DNA of 64,000 nucleotides from Pedobacter heparinus DSM 2366 (GTDB taxonomy: Bacteria > Bacteroidota > Bacteroidia > Sphingobacteriales > Sphingobacteriaceae). How positions within the stretch are numbered: position 1 is the stretch's first letter; each line of letters opens with the position of its first letter. This document shows positions 42,443-51,571 of this stretch, piece by piece. The DNA lies in NCBI RefSeq assembly GCF_000023825.1, contig NC_013061.1, positions 3,720,001 to 3,784,000 on the forward strand, given 5' to 3'. The notes under the pieces are model-generated. The model had not been told where the DNA came from and made no database searches. It saw only the letters and a list, made by a program, of their open reading frames with translations. A program made the position numbers and the translations under genes.

Positions 42443-43167
42443 ACAATAAAACTCTTAATAACAGGGAGGTAGCTCCTGCCTATATTAAATTCGAGCCCAT
42501 TATCTAATACTAAGTAGGTTTTTCCAATATCCCGGTACAACTCCTGTACATAGTCTAAATTGATAATAACAGATCGGTGAATTCTTACAAATTTAGCCGG
42601 ATCAAATTTTTGAGCAATCACACTTATTCCAAACGAACTTAAAAAAGACGTTTCTTCAGTATATATCCTGGTGTAATCGCCATCGGCTTTAAGGTACATG
42701 ATATCATGAACAGAAATGTTTTTAAAGCGTTTTTGATGCTCTACCATGATCCGTTCAGGATAGCTATGCGGACTGGAAAATGTGCCCATGGCGAGTTGGG
42801 GAAGAGCGGCGGGTTTGCTCTTCAGGCGAGCCATGGTCTGATCAAAACGCTCCTTTGTATAGGGTTTCAGCAGGTAATCGATCACGTTGATTTCAAAAGC
42901 CCTGATCGCATATTTGTCAAATGCGGTAGTAAATATCACGTCGGGCACGTGATCAATTCTTTGCAAAACTTCGAAGCCGTTGGCCCCGGGCATTTGGATG
43001 TCGAGAAATATCAGGTCCGGTTCCAGCATATTGATAAACTTAACCGCTTCGATACCATTAGAACATTCGCCGGCAACAAAAAAATCAGCATATGGTTCTA
43101 AATACTGTTTAACTAATACTCTGCCGTGATCTTCATCATCTATCACCAAAACAGATTTCCTTGACAT
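42439..43167 (-). CDS. LytTR-family response regulator (second system)
   Basis: 242 residues. Receiver domain with DDED acid pocket (10-13), phospho-acceptor Asp56 in FLDIQMPG and LLKPYTKERF. The LytTR domain follows (VHDIMYLKADGDYTRIYTE, FVRIHRSVIINLDYV). It is divergent from its presumed kinase at 43250 across an 82-base region, an arrangement less common than the tandem one. Confidence 0.92.
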   Translation of the reverse strand: MSRKSVLVIDDEDHGRVLVKQYLEPYADFFVAGECSNGIEAVKFINMLEPDLIFLDIQMPGANGFEVLQRIDHVPDVIFTTAFDKYAIRAFEINVIDYLLKPYTKERFDQTMARLKSKPAALPQLAMGTFSSPHSYPERIMVEHQKRFKNISVHDIMYLKADGDYTRIYTEETSFLSSFGISVIAQKFDPAKFVRIHRSVIINLDYVQELYRDIGKTYLVLDNGLEFNIGRSYLPVIKSFIV

Positions 43168-43249
43168 CTACCTTTGTTTTATGGATTTAAAATTATTAAG
43201 GCTAAGATACAACAGAATGATATAAATTAATAATCACTAAAATTGTATA

Positions 43250-44302
43250 ATGAAACATCATCAGCCAGTACAACGTTCTGAACGTACCACTACACGAGAG
43301 ATTGCGCTGTTCGTCTTCGTTTTGCTGGTCATGAGCATTTTGTATGGAACACCCCGGTTGTTTTCACAAGGGTTTAGCGCTGCTTTTCTTTTGGAAACAG
43401 GTGTAGATTGCCTGATGATGACTATTGCATGTCTTCCGATTTGGTGGCTGCACTTTCGTAAGCTGGTCCATCTGCCAATGAAAACGAGGTTTGCCCTGCA
43501 TATTCTTACAGCTTTTCTTTATTATGGCATTTGGGCTGGCCTGTATTACTTATATAATCCTATGGTCGGATTACCAACAATGAACCGAAACCAGTTTTTC
43601 CAGAATATCGGTCCTAATTTGCTTTTTTATATTCAGGTTTTCAGCTCCTTACATATTGATCTGTTTTTTCGTGAACGTGAGGCGCAGCAACTTCGTGAAC
43701 AGGAACTCAGGGAGCTGGCATTCAAAGGAGAAATCAATGCGTTAAAAGCACAGATCCAGCCCCATTTTCTATTTAATACCCTCAATAGCATCAGCGCATC
43801 TCTGCCTGGCGAGCAGGAACATAGCCGGGTGCTCATTGCCCGGCTGGCAGATACCTTTCGTTACGCGCTCCAGTCCACACAGCAGGACCTGGTTCCCTTG
43901 TCACAGGAATTGGACTTTATGCATACCTATCTTTCTTTAGAGCAAGGTAGATTTGGAAAAAGGCTGGCTTTTTCGATCGAAGGCACCGAAGGAACAGCTG
44001 AGATTTTAATTCCTCCAATGCTACTTCAGCCTTTTGTTGAAAATGCGATTAAACATGGCATTGAGCCATCAATAGAAGGGGGAAGCGTGATCATCAGCTG
44101 CATTCGGGAAAGTAAGAAAGTCGGGATCTATATTGAAAACACCGGAAGCCCGTATGTGGGAAACCCGGAGGATCTGTTTCTTGGTAAGGGTGTGGGTGTA
44201 AAGAATACCGCCAAAAGGCTGGAAAATCAATTTGCGGAGAAACTACAGGTTTCCATAAACGATAAAGGCGGACTGAGGATTCACTTTTGCATTCCAGGTT
44301 AG
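43250..44302 (+). CDS. LytS-type sensor histidine kinase (second system)
   Basis: 350 residues with four membrane segments in residues 18-135. The H box ALKAQIQPHFLFNTLNSISASL has His172, and the ATPase part shows LLQPFVENAIKHGIE and GKGVGVKNTAKRLENQF. Divergent from the LytTR regulator. Nearby lipoprotein genes may be targets, but no site was identified. Confidence 0.92.
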   Translation: MKHHQPVQRSERTTTREIALFVFVLLVMSILYGTPRLFSQGFSAAFLLETGVDCLMMTIACLPIWWLHFRKLVHLPMKTRFALHILTAFLYYGIWAGLYYLYNPMVGLPTMNRNQFFQNIGPNLLFYIQVFSSLHIDLFFREREAQQLREQELRELAFKGEINALKAQIQPHFLFNTLNSISASLPGEQEHSRVLIARLADTFRYALQSTQQDLVPLSQELDFMHTYLSLEQGRFGKRLAFSIEGTEGTAEILIPPMLLQPFVENAIKHGIEPSIEGGSVIISCIRESKKVGIYIENTGSPYVGNPEDLFLGKGVGVKNTAKRLENQFAEKLQVSINDKGGLRIHFCIPG

Positions 44303-44423
44303 CAGAATTGCCCTGTTGGTTGTTAAAAGAGATTAGACTGGCTTTTTACACTTTTTATCGCCTGTTATTGCATTTGACAGAAAAAAAAACTGCCCGATGT
44401 TTTGCTGATATACATTTGCCAGC

Positions 44424-45236
44424 ATGAAAAAAACAATTTTATATGGCAATATGGTGTTGCTTTTGCTGGTAGTAGCTGCTTTTACCTCATGCAGCAAGAA
44501 AAAAGAACTGCCCATTGAAGAAGAAGAACTTAATTTTACCAATATTGGTAGTGTTAGCAATTTGCCGGGTTTTGGTAAGAGTGATGATATGCCAGAAGGC
44601 ATTCCATTTGAACTACCAAAAGGCTTAAGGTTTGTATCAAGACCTGATCATCCATTTGACCCTGATTTAAGTAAACTACATGGCAACATGAATACTTTTT
44701 ATGTTGATGTAAATATAGAGAGAGATAGTAGCTGGAAAGAGAGCAAACTGCTAACATTCCCCCCTGGTTTGGTAATGCTTAATATTGCACCTAGTAGGAT
44801 TCAAAATGGGATGTTAATGGGTAGGGTAAGAATTAATTTGCCACCTAATGGAAGAGGACCTGGTGGTAAAAAGGACACTATAACTGTATATTTAGGTGTT
44901 GCATGCATGAATTCTTCTAAAGGTTTACCCTGGGAGGATAATCAAGAACCAGATACCCGTAATTATGTTATTGGAAAGGGTACTCATGTCCCGTATGTAG
45001 TTACCAGCAATGCCGAAGTTTTAAAGTTTTTGTCATTATTAGAGGATAAACCCCACTTAAATCTTACAAGGCATCAAAATCCTTTGGATGTTTATGATCC
45101 TGATTATGTAGAACCCGAATGGATGAAACCCTACAACACCATACAAACCATGTTCTGGAAAATAACCGATGGTAACGGTCTGGAAGAAGCAGATATCAGG
45201 GAACTCCTAAAGGCTATTGAAAATAAAAAGAGGTAA
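44424..45236 (+). CDS. Hypothetical lipoprotein
   Basis: 270 residues. A lipoprotein signal peptide with lipobox AFTSC (Cys23) is followed by a Lys/Glu-rich linker. The mature part includes FPPGLVMLNIAPSRIQNGML and a Cys in LGVACMNSSKGLPW. No known family is recognised. A promoter-like TACATTTG lies 6 bases before the ATG. Single gene between the kinase and metA. Confidence 0.7.
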   Translation: MKKTILYGNMVLLLLVVAAFTSCSKKKELPIEEEELNFTNIGSVSNLPGFGKSDDMPEGIPFELPKGLRFVSRPDHPFDPDLSKLHGNMNTFYVDVNIERDSSWKESKLLTFPPGLVMLNIAPSRIQNGMLMGRVRINLPPNGRGPGGKKDTITVYLGVACMNSSKGLPWEDNQEPDTRNYVIGKGTHVPYVVTSNAEVLKFLSLLEDKPHLNLTRHQNPLDVYDPDYVEPEWMKPYNTIQTMFWKITDGNGLEEADIRELLKAIENKKR

Positions 45237-45328
45237 CGCTCCGATAAACCTGGTCTCCGTTTTATAACTACGTAAACATCACTACCAGGGATGGCTCTTT
45301 CAGAATTGCCATATGATAGTCACAGATG

Positions 45329-45400
45329 CCCCCTTAGTTTAGAATTTCAATGGTATTATTCTTATTTTTGGCGATTATATAAGAATAAGGGGGATGATAA
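45329..45400 (+). promoter_or_regulatory. metA leader with possible RBS-sequestering stem
   Basis: CCCCCTTA (45329-45336) is exactly complementary to TAAGGGGG (45386-45393), which contains the strong ribosome site of metA 7 bases before the ATG. Between them ATTCTTAT (45358-45365) can pair with ATAAGAAT (45379-45386), which shares one base with the outer stem. Pairing would hide the ribosome site. No match to a known SAM riboswitch was recognised by eye. Confidence 0.5.
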
Positions 45401-46339
45401 ATGCCAGTTAAGATTCCGAATAATTTGCCAGCGATTGAGCTTTTAAAGAAGGAAAATATATTTGTTATGAGTGATCTGAGGGCAGATACTCAGGATATTC
45501 GCCCAATGCGTGTGCTTATCCTTAACCTGATGCCTCTTAAAATATCTGCTGAAACAGATTTTGTACGTTTATTATCCAACAATCCTTTACAGGTTGAAGT
45601 TGAATTTTTAAGACTCGATTCCCACACTTCTAAAAATATATCTGAAGAACATCTGGAAATGTTTTATAAAGGTTTTGGCGAAATAAAGGGAAACTTTTAT
45701 GATGGTTTGATCATTACCGGCGCTCCTGTAGAAATGCTGGAGTTTGAGGAAGTAAGCTATTGGAATGAGATCACTCAAATCTTTGACTGGGCCAGAAAAC
45801 ACGTTACCTCAACGCTCTATATTTGCTGGGCGGCCCAGGCTGCGCTCTATCATTTTTATGGGGTAGAAAAAAAGCCATTAAAGGAAAAATTATCCGGGGT
45901 TTTCAAGCATACTGCCAATGAAAAGGGACATTCCCTGTTGAGAGGCTTTGACGACGAGTTCTTTATTCCCCATAGCAGACATACCACAATATTGAAATCG
46001 GATTTGACTGATAAGGAAGATCTTCGTATCCTGTCAGAATCTTCGGATGCAGGGGTAGCCATTGTATTTTCCCGGGGCGGGCGTGAATTTTATCTTACTG
46101 GTCACTCAGAATACGCTCCGCTAACCCTTCACGAGGAATATGTAAGAGACCGGAATAAAGGTCTTGATGTACCTGTACCGAAAAACTATTACCGGGATAA
46201 TGATCCAGAGAATGCGCCATTGGTATGTTGGACAAGCCATGCGAATTTACTCTTCAATAATTGGCTCAATTACTTTGTTTACCAGGAAACACCTTATAAT
46301 CTGGAGGACGTGGGTAAATTGGGAGAGATTGTTCAATAA
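45401..46339 (+). CDS. metA: Homoserine O-acyltransferase, probably acetyl-CoA-type MetA
   Basis: 312 residues, cytoplasmic. Catalytic Cys142 (YICWAAQ), His235 and Glu237 (TGHSEYAP) align exactly with E. coli MetA numbering. It activates homoserine for methionine synthesis. Residue 111 is Glu (GAPVEMLEF); published work on MetA links Glu111 to acetyl-CoA and Gly111 to succinyl-CoA use, so this enzyme probably makes O-acetylhomoserine. It has an unusually strong ribosome site for the phylum and a structured leader. A terminator follows at 46400. Confidence 0.95.
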   Translation: MPVKIPNNLPAIELLKKENIFVMSDLRADTQDIRPMRVLILNLMPLKISAETDFVRLLSNNPLQVEVEFLRLDSHTSKNISEEHLEMFYKGFGEIKGNFYDGLIITGAPVEMLEFEEVSYWNEITQIFDWARKHVTSTLYICWAAQAALYHFYGVEKKPLKEKLSGVFKHTANEKGHSLLRGFDDEFFIPHSRHTTILKSDLTDKEDLRILSESSDAGVAIVFSRGGREFYLTGHSEYAPLTLHEEYVRDRNKGLDVPVPKNYYRDNDPENAPLVCWTSHANLLFNNWLNYFVYQETPYNLEDVGKLGEIVQ

Positions 46340-46399
46340 AAAAGCCCTGCAACAACGAAATGGCATCCATACCACTAAATACTCCTGATTTAGAATAAA

Positions 46400-46434
46400 T
46401 AGCTTAGTAAAAACTTTTCTATTTTACTAAGCTA
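46400..46434. terminator. Terminator-like hairpin after metA
   Basis: TAGCTTAGTAAAA (46400-46412) and TTTTACTAAGCTA (46422-46434): perfect 13-bp arms, 9-base loop. AT-rich, so usable from either side; it separates metA from the converging minus-strand lipoprotein gene. Confidence 0.75.
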
Positions 46435-46513
46435 TAAACTTCTTGTAGTATGATATAAAGGGGTTAAAAAGTACAGGCTCTTTTTATCGATGAACTGACT
46501 TCATCAATTAGAC

Positions 46514-47005
46514 TTATTTATTTGATCCATATGTGAGTGTTTTACTATGAGATTGGTCTACTGCAACTACCACATTTTCATTCGTTTCCACCTTGCCATT
46601 AATTTCAGCTTTGTAGCTGGCAGTTATCGGGCCACCCTCTAAATTAGAGATACTAATGTTCAATCCCCCAAAATCAAATGGTTTTACGGTTTCGAACACA
46701 TAAGTTTTTGTGGTGCCTATAAAACTTTTCTCGTCTATTATTATACTGTTTTGATTACCCTGCGAAGTGCCATTCATTTTCCAAACAGGTGCTCCGTATT
46801 GGCTTGCATCATGGTTTCCGGCACTTACCTGAAAATCTACCTGATCGTTTTGATCAGCTCCTGTTACTGTAACGGTCATTTTCATTGAAATTTTATTCCC
46901 GTTATCCGGGTTATCGCCAGATTTCTTTTTGCATGATGCTAAAGACAAAACACCTAGTGATATGACCATAACTGTTAATAAAGATTTTTTTGAGATTGAT
47001 TTCAT
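46514..47005 (-). CDS. Hypothetical lipoprotein
   Basis: 163 residues from the ATG at 47005 (MKSISKKSLLTVMVISLGVL), where the lipoprotein signal begins; lipobox LASC. The mature protein starts KKKSGDNPDNGNKISMKMTVTVTG and appears beta-rich, including FDFGGLNISISNLEGGPIT. No family recognised. 67 bases downstream of the DUF4345 gene, possibly co-transcribed. Confidence 0.68.
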   Translation of the reverse strand: MKSISKKSLLTVMVISLGVLSLASCKKKSGDNPDNGNKISMKMTVTVTGADQNDQVDFQVSAGNHDASQYGAPVWKMNGTSQGNQNSIIIDEKSFIGTTKTYVFETVKPFDFGGLNISISNLEGGPITASYKAEINGKVETNENVVVAVDQSHSKTLTYGSNK

Positions 47006-47072
47006 AATTGTTTTTTTAAGATTTGTTATTATTTGATTGTTTTTCATGTGTAGTAGAAGTATTGCTAACCTA

Positions 47073-47474
47073 TTATCTAAAGCGTCTGTAAAACAGCAAT
47101 AATACTAAAGCCAAAATGCCTAAAGTAGACTCTATGACCAACCATTGCGAACCAAATTCGCCCAAAGGCCCATCAACCAAGATTGTTATCAATCTAGAGA
47201 TAGAATAGGCTAACCAAAACAGTGAAAGAAAAATGAGCGCCTTTTTTACATCCTTTAACAAAAGGTGAACTAGAGAAAAGCAAATAACTAAACCAACGCC
47301 ACCATATATACCTCTTATGGAACTTATGGCATCTGTATTAGGTAATCGCGTAGCTACCAAATCCATAGTTCCCTGCGGATTATAAATTGATAAAACACTA
47401 ACATAAGCGATACTCAAGATTGAAAAACCGATATAAATTTGACTACTTATTTTGGTGATTTTCTGTGTATTCAT
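47073..47474 (-). CDS. DUF4345-like four-helix membrane protein
   Basis: 133 residues with four hydrophobic helices. The pattern ISSIRGIYGGVGLVICFSLV and the later FWLAYSISRLITILVDGPLG match DUF4345 domain proteins, of unknown function. Codon use is AT-rich, as in the neighbouring accessory genes. Confidence 0.78.
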   Translation of the reverse strand: MNTQKITKISSQIYIGFSILSIAYVSVLSIYNPQGTMDLVATRLPNTDAISSIRGIYGGVGLVICFSLVHLLLKDVKKALIFLSLFWLAYSISRLITILVDGPLGEFGSQWLVIESTLGILALVLLLFYRRFR

Positions 47475-47735
47475 TATTGATTTAATTACTGGTTCTTTTT
47501 AAAAAGTCCTGTACTTTCATTCGTGCAAATGATGTCTAAACCACTAGGAGTGCCAGAAGCCAGGGTACATTATTAACAATCATTGTAGAAGTCATTGTGG
47601 CAAATAAAATAAGTTTTGTTTCATGGTTTATTATTTAAAACTCCAGTGTTTTGAATGCAAAAATGAAACATTGAGAAATGCCAATCGCCCCACGAGGCTT
47701 CGTGGCACCTCTTATTGAATAAGAAAACGGAGGAC

Positions 47736-48905
47736 CTACAACGCCTTGTGGTATATTAGCTCGGTTGGTTTTCTGAAAAAATCTGAAGGAGATTTACCCG
47801 TGAATTTGCGAAAATTGCGATTGAATGAAGATTTAGAATTGAAGCCACAATCAAAAGCTATCGATAGCAGTGTATAGTTTTGGTTTTTTTCATCAGCAAT
47901 CATTTTTACACATTCATCTACCCTAAGTGAATTGATATAGTCGTAAAAGCTCTTGTTAAACTTAGAATTGATCACTTGCGATAGCACAGCATCTTTTAGC
48001 TTTAAGGCTTCGGCTAACTTACTTAGTGTAAGTTCCACATTTTTATATAGTTTTTCTTGTGCCATTATCGTGTTAAGATGCTGGAAAATACGTTCAGCTT
48101 CGGCATCCGTAAGTGAAGACCAGTCGTATTTTATTTTATTGGGCATTAATGCCACGTTAGCGGGCTCTTCTGAAAGGTTTTCTTTTTGAGTAGAAAAGTT
48201 GGGATGCTCAGCAGCAGAGCGGGATGAGGCATTGGCGGTTTTGAATATTTGCTGTTGGCGTACACCCAAAAAACCGATGAAGCAGATGTACAACGAGGCA
48301 CTGAAATAGATACTCTCTGCTGTAGGATAAAAAATAACAAAGACCCAAATTCCAGCGATGCCTGCAATCAGGTAACGCAGCCAATTCAAGCTGATTTTAT
48401 CTGTAGTTGAAAATTCTTCGCTTATTTTTTTCTTATATCGATGCAGTAGAATAATTGCGGCTGATACATAAATAATTCCCGAAATGATTATGCAAATATT
48501 GGTGATGATTTCAATGGTTTTATAGTAAGGCGAGGAAAAGCCCTGGTCATAAAGCAATAGCTTTTGTTCTGGGTTTTGTAGCAAAAAAGACATCCATAAA
48601 AGATAGGCAAAAACAACAGGTAAAAAATGAAGTAGCTTTTTCTTGCTAAATTTTACTGGTGTGGTTAGATGAAGGATATATAGATACAAAAAAGGCCCAT
48701 GCACAAGTGCTAATAAATCTCCCCAGCCTATTAAATTGGGGAATTGGCTATAGTTTCCTGAAACCTGTAAATATAAACCGGCTAAGTGAAGCGTTGCTAC
48801 TAGCTGCCAAATCATGAGTAGTTTATCTGCAGTTATTTTGTTAGGCTTAACTGCCAATAGTACGAACAAGTATAAAGAAATTGCAATGCTGGCGAAGTAT
48901 AACAT
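47736..48905 (-). CDS. Membrane-anchored AraC-family regulator
   Basis: 389 residues. Seven or so hydrophobic helices occupy residues 1-215, and a C-terminal AraC domain occupies about 285-385 (LKLKDAVLSQVINSKFNKSFYDYINSLRVDECV, then IAFDCGFNSKSSFNRNFRKFTGKSPSDF). This design, common in Bacteroidota, couples a membrane sensor directly to DNA binding. Target unknown; the neighbouring DUF4345 and lipoprotein genes lie downstream on the same strand. Confidence 0.88.
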   Translation of the reverse strand: MLYFASIAISLYLFVLLAVKPNKITADKLLMIWQLVATLHLAGLYLQVSGNYSQFPNLIGWGDLLALVHGPFLYLYILHLTTPVKFSKKKLLHFLPVVFAYLLWMSFLLQNPEQKLLLYDQGFSSPYYKTIEIITNICIIISGIIYVSAAIILLHRYKKKISEEFSTTDKISLNWLRYLIAGIAGIWVFVIFYPTAESIYFSASLYICFIGFLGVRQQQIFKTANASSRSAAEHPNFSTQKENLSEEPANVALMPNKIKYDWSSLTDAEAERIFQHLNTIMAQEKLYKNVELTLSKLAEALKLKDAVLSQVINSKFNKSFYDYINSLRVDECVKMIADEKNQNYTLLSIAFDCGFNSKSSFNRNFRKFTGKSPSDFFRKPTELIYHKAL

Positions 48906-49074
48906 GCTGTTATTTTGTATGGATGGCTAGATGTTATTGATCAACCCAAAAATATGAAATATATTCAAGTTCTTGACCATTGGTTGCAAACAGTAGCTTT
49001 GGTAGTAGTTCATGCTTACATGGACACCGTCCAGCTTATCTACCCACATTAACAGCAACTTAAGGCATAAAAAA

Positions 49075-49110
49075 AACGGAGTAAAAATTTCTGAAAACTT
49101 TTACTCCGTT
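49075..49110 (-). terminator. Terminator hairpin with T tail on the minus strand
   Basis: AACGGAGTAAAA (49075-49086) and TTTTACTCCGTT (49099-49110), perfect 12-bp arms. On the minus strand the stem runs into a T run (bases 49071-49076), so it ends transcripts coming from the hydrolase operon. Confidence 0.82.
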
Positions 49111-49124
49111 GATGTACCGATCAG

Positions 49125-49141
49125 CAGGAATACTTTGAACA
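49125..49141 (+). repeat. 17-base direct repeat, left copy
   Basis: CAGGAATACTTTGAACA, identical to 52446-52462. The two copies bracket the hydrolase/lipoprotein/acetyltransferase/AraC block. Confidence 0.5.
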
Positions 49142-49342
49142 TTTAAATCGCTTTTTATTGCTTCTTGAGCCCATAATTGAAGATTTGGAGAGGAAAAAAT
49201 TAATTTAAGAAGTAATATATTTTAAGCCTTCTCAAGACTGGAGACACCTTGAGAAGAATTTATTCCTTCCATTATGCGATGAGGCTGTGTTTTCGCCAAA
49301 CCTGATAATTGAATTGATAAAATTATGTAGACGATGTTATAA

Positions 49343-50389
49343 CTATTTAAGATTTTGTTTAAAAAACAACTCCAACTTATCAAAAGGAATCATATCCACT
49401 TTATCATACAAATCTACGTGAACAGTATTTGGAAGAATAACCAGTTCTTTCGGTTCATTTGCAACTTTAAAAATATCTTCACTAAAATATCTTGAATGTG
49501 CATTTTCTCCTGCGATCAATAGCATTGGTCTGGGCGAAATTTCTTTCACGTAACTTAAAATAGGCATATTCATAAACGATATTGGATTAGTCACCAACCA
49601 GGCTCCGTTTGAGTTGACAGAATTGACGTGAAAACCACGTGGCGTTCTGTAATAATCAAAATACTCCTTTACAAATTGAGGTTCATCGCCTTTCAATGTT
49701 TCCGGTAAATTACGTGGACCGTCAGCGGGTTTTCCGTTTTCGGCATCTTTCCAACGTTGCTGCCCCAAATCTTCTAATGTTTTGGTGCGTTGCCCTGACG
49801 TTACGGAATCGTTATATCCTTTTGACATCACCCTTGTCATATCATACAAACTTGTGGTTGCGACAGCTTTCACACGTTTGTCAATGGCAGTTGCGTTTAA
49901 AGCAAAACCTCCAAAGCCACAAATGCCGATGACGCCGATTTTGTTTCTATTTACGTTTTTTGCTAATCCTAAAAAGTCAACTGCAGCACTGAAATCTTCT
50001 GTATTGATTTCTGGCGAAGAAACATTTCTTGGTTCACCACCGCTTTCGCCGGTGTAAGAAGGGTCAAATGCAACGACGGCAAAACCTCTTTCTGCCATGA
50101 TGTTTGCATATAAACCAGATGATTGCTGTTTCACTGCACCAAATGGGCCACTAATAGCCAATGCAGCTAATTTTTCATTTCCTGCATTTTTTGGAAGGTA
50201 TAAATCGCCACTTAACGTAATCCCATAACGGTTTTTAAAGGTCACTTTTTGTCGTGTTACTTTATCGCTGAGTTGGAATGTATAATGTTCTTTTGATGTA
50301 TTCATTTCTATAGATTTAGTTTTTTTTTGAGCGAAAGCTTGCGTGATCAAAAGCGTCGCTGCGATCGATATTAGTGTTATGTTTTTCAT
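49343..50389 (-). CDS. Exported alpha/beta hydrolase with Cys nucleophile
   Basis: 348 residues with a signal peptide ending TQAFA-QKK. The alpha/beta hydrolase core shows SGDLYLPKNAGNEKLAALAI and the elbow GICGFGG, which puts Cys157 where most members have Ser, as in dienelactone hydrolases. The catalytic His is probably in NTVHVDLYDK. It starts 28 bases after the cyclophilin-like gene and is last in a three-gene minus-strand operon. Substrate unknown. Confidence 0.85.
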   Translation of the reverse strand: MKNITLISIAATLLITQAFAQKKTKSIEMNTSKEHYTFQLSDKVTRQKVTFKNRYGITLSGDLYLPKNAGNEKLAALAISGPFGAVKQQSSGLYANIMAERGFAVVAFDPSYTGESGGEPRNVSSPEINTEDFSAAVDFLGLAKNVNRNKIGVIGICGFGGFALNATAIDKRVKAVATTSLYDMTRVMSKGYNDSVTSGQRTKTLEDLGQQRWKDAENGKPADGPRNLPETLKGDEPQFVKEYFDYYRTPRGFHVNSVNSNGAWLVTNPISFMNMPILSYVKEISPRPMLLIAGENAHSRYFSEDIFKVANEPKELVILPNTVHVDLYDKVDMIPFDKLELFFKQNLK

Positions 50390-50417
50390 TTTATTTGAGA
50401 TTATTTTTTATTATGAT

Positions 50418-50882
50418 TTAATTATTTTCAAACTTCAGGACTACATTACCTGTACCCAACGATATAGCAAGTCCTGTAGGGTTGTCAACGTATCCAAGTT
50501 TTGTGTAGCTGTATGAAGTGTTGAAATTTTTATAAAAAAGCACCAAAACATTGTTTCCGTAAAGCATTAGATCGCCAACTTTTATATTACCTCCAACTGA
50601 AGCATTTGTAGGCAGTGGGCTAGGAAAATCATAGTATTTTTCATTGCCATTCAGTTCAGTCATATTTATAGTAAGCGGTAGCCTTGCTTTAAACGCAGTT
50701 GCAGTTGGGTTATCATACAGCGTTGCTGTAAAAACTGATGAGCCAATTGTAATTTTCATTTTGGTTGTATTTGTACTTAATGGTGAACCCGGATTGTCTG
50801 CCTTTGCAGAATTTTCATCCTTGGAACAGGCGCTAAAGTGGATGCCAATCATCAGCGCCAAGATTAAAGCTTTCATTTTCAT
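50418..50882 (-). CDS. Cyclophilin-like fold lipoprotein
   Basis: 154 residues, lipobox FSAC near residue 19. The mature region MKITIGSSVFTATLYDNPTA, TAFKARLPLTINMTELNGNE, KYYDFPSPLP and GDLMLYGNNVLVLFYKNF matches the cyclophilin-like domain (PF18050 type), not a true PPIase. Its ATG overlaps the acetyltransferase stop by 4 bases (ATGA), so the genes are coupled. Function unknown. Confidence 0.85.
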   Translation of the reverse strand: MKMKALILALMIGIHFSACSKDENSAKADNPGSPLSTNTTKMKITIGSSVFTATLYDNPTATAFKARLPLTINMTELNGNEKYYDFPSPLPTNASVGGNIKVGDLMLYGNNVLVLFYKNFNTSYSYTKLGYVDNPTGLAISLGTGNVVLKFENN

Positions 50883-51460
50883 AACCGATCATTGTTAGGG
50901 TCGACACTTTTAATAAACTTTGCAGGAATTCCGCCCACCACAGCTTGATCCGGAACATCTTTGGAAACTACTGCTCCTGCCGCAACTACGGCATTCTCAC
51001 CAATGGTGACGCCGGGCAAAATAGTCACACCCGCACCAATCCAAGCATTTTTCTTGATGTGAATACGTCCGGGAACAAGTGAATGCCTTTGGTTGGGAGA
51101 GAGCGGGTGACCTTCGGATAATAGATTAACTCTAGGTGCGATTAACACATTGTCCTCAATGGTAATTCCTCCAAGGTCCAGAAAAACACAATCAAAGTTT
51201 ATGAAAACATTCTTACCTATTTTGGTGTTCTTCCCATAGTTGATATGAAAAGGAGTAAATACATCAACGCTTTCATCAATGTCTTCACCCGTTATTTGGC
51301 CAAGTAAGTTCCTGATTTCTGCAGGGTTAGTTGAGTTATTCAGCTGAACGAGGATTTTCTTTGTGATAAATGATTCCTCGCGCATTCTGTATGCTTCCGG
51401 GTCGTTTGGTAAAATGGTTTCTCCTTTACTTAACCGATGAAAAATATCTATTGTCTCCAT
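50879..51460 (-). CDS. Maltose/galactoside O-acetyltransferase-like left-handed beta-helix protein
   Basis: 193 residues. A short helical N-terminus is followed by hexapeptide repeats (IGKNVFINFDCVFLDLGG, IAPRVNLLSEGHPLSP with the catalytic-type His, and WIGAGVTILPGVTIGENAVV). Family members transfer acetyl from acetyl-CoA to sugars. First gene of the operon, divergent from the AraC regulator at 51572. Confidence 0.9.
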   Translation of the reverse strand: METIDIFHRLSKGETILPNDPEAYRMREESFITKKILVQLNNSTNPAEIRNLLGQITGEDIDESVDVFTPFHINYGKNTKIGKNVFINFDCVFLDLGGITIEDNVLIAPRVNLLSEGHPLSPNQRHSLVPGRIHIKKNAWIGAGVTILPGVTIGENAVVAAGAVVSKDVPDQAVVGGIPAKFIKSVDPNNDRL

Positions 51461-51571
51461 TGCTTTGCTATTTATACTGCAAAGTTATAAGTATTAAAAG
51501 AGCGTTATGTTACATTTATAGCGCAATTAATTTCAAATATTACCTATTTTTTGAGCGATTTCTTATATTGT

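Larger units (their letters stand above)
48906..49342. other. 437-base intergenic region without a recognisable gene
   Basis: It holds a terminator hairpin (49075-49110) and one copy of a 17-base direct repeat (49125-49141). An imperfect inverted repeat CTTCTCAAG/CTTGAGAAG flanks 49230-49258. No coding frame with protein-like character was seen. Confidence 0.5.

Noticed and set aside
42706..43101. 131-codon plus-strand frame opposite the LytTR regulator
   Set aside because: Antisense shadow of a clear LytTR/receiver gene.
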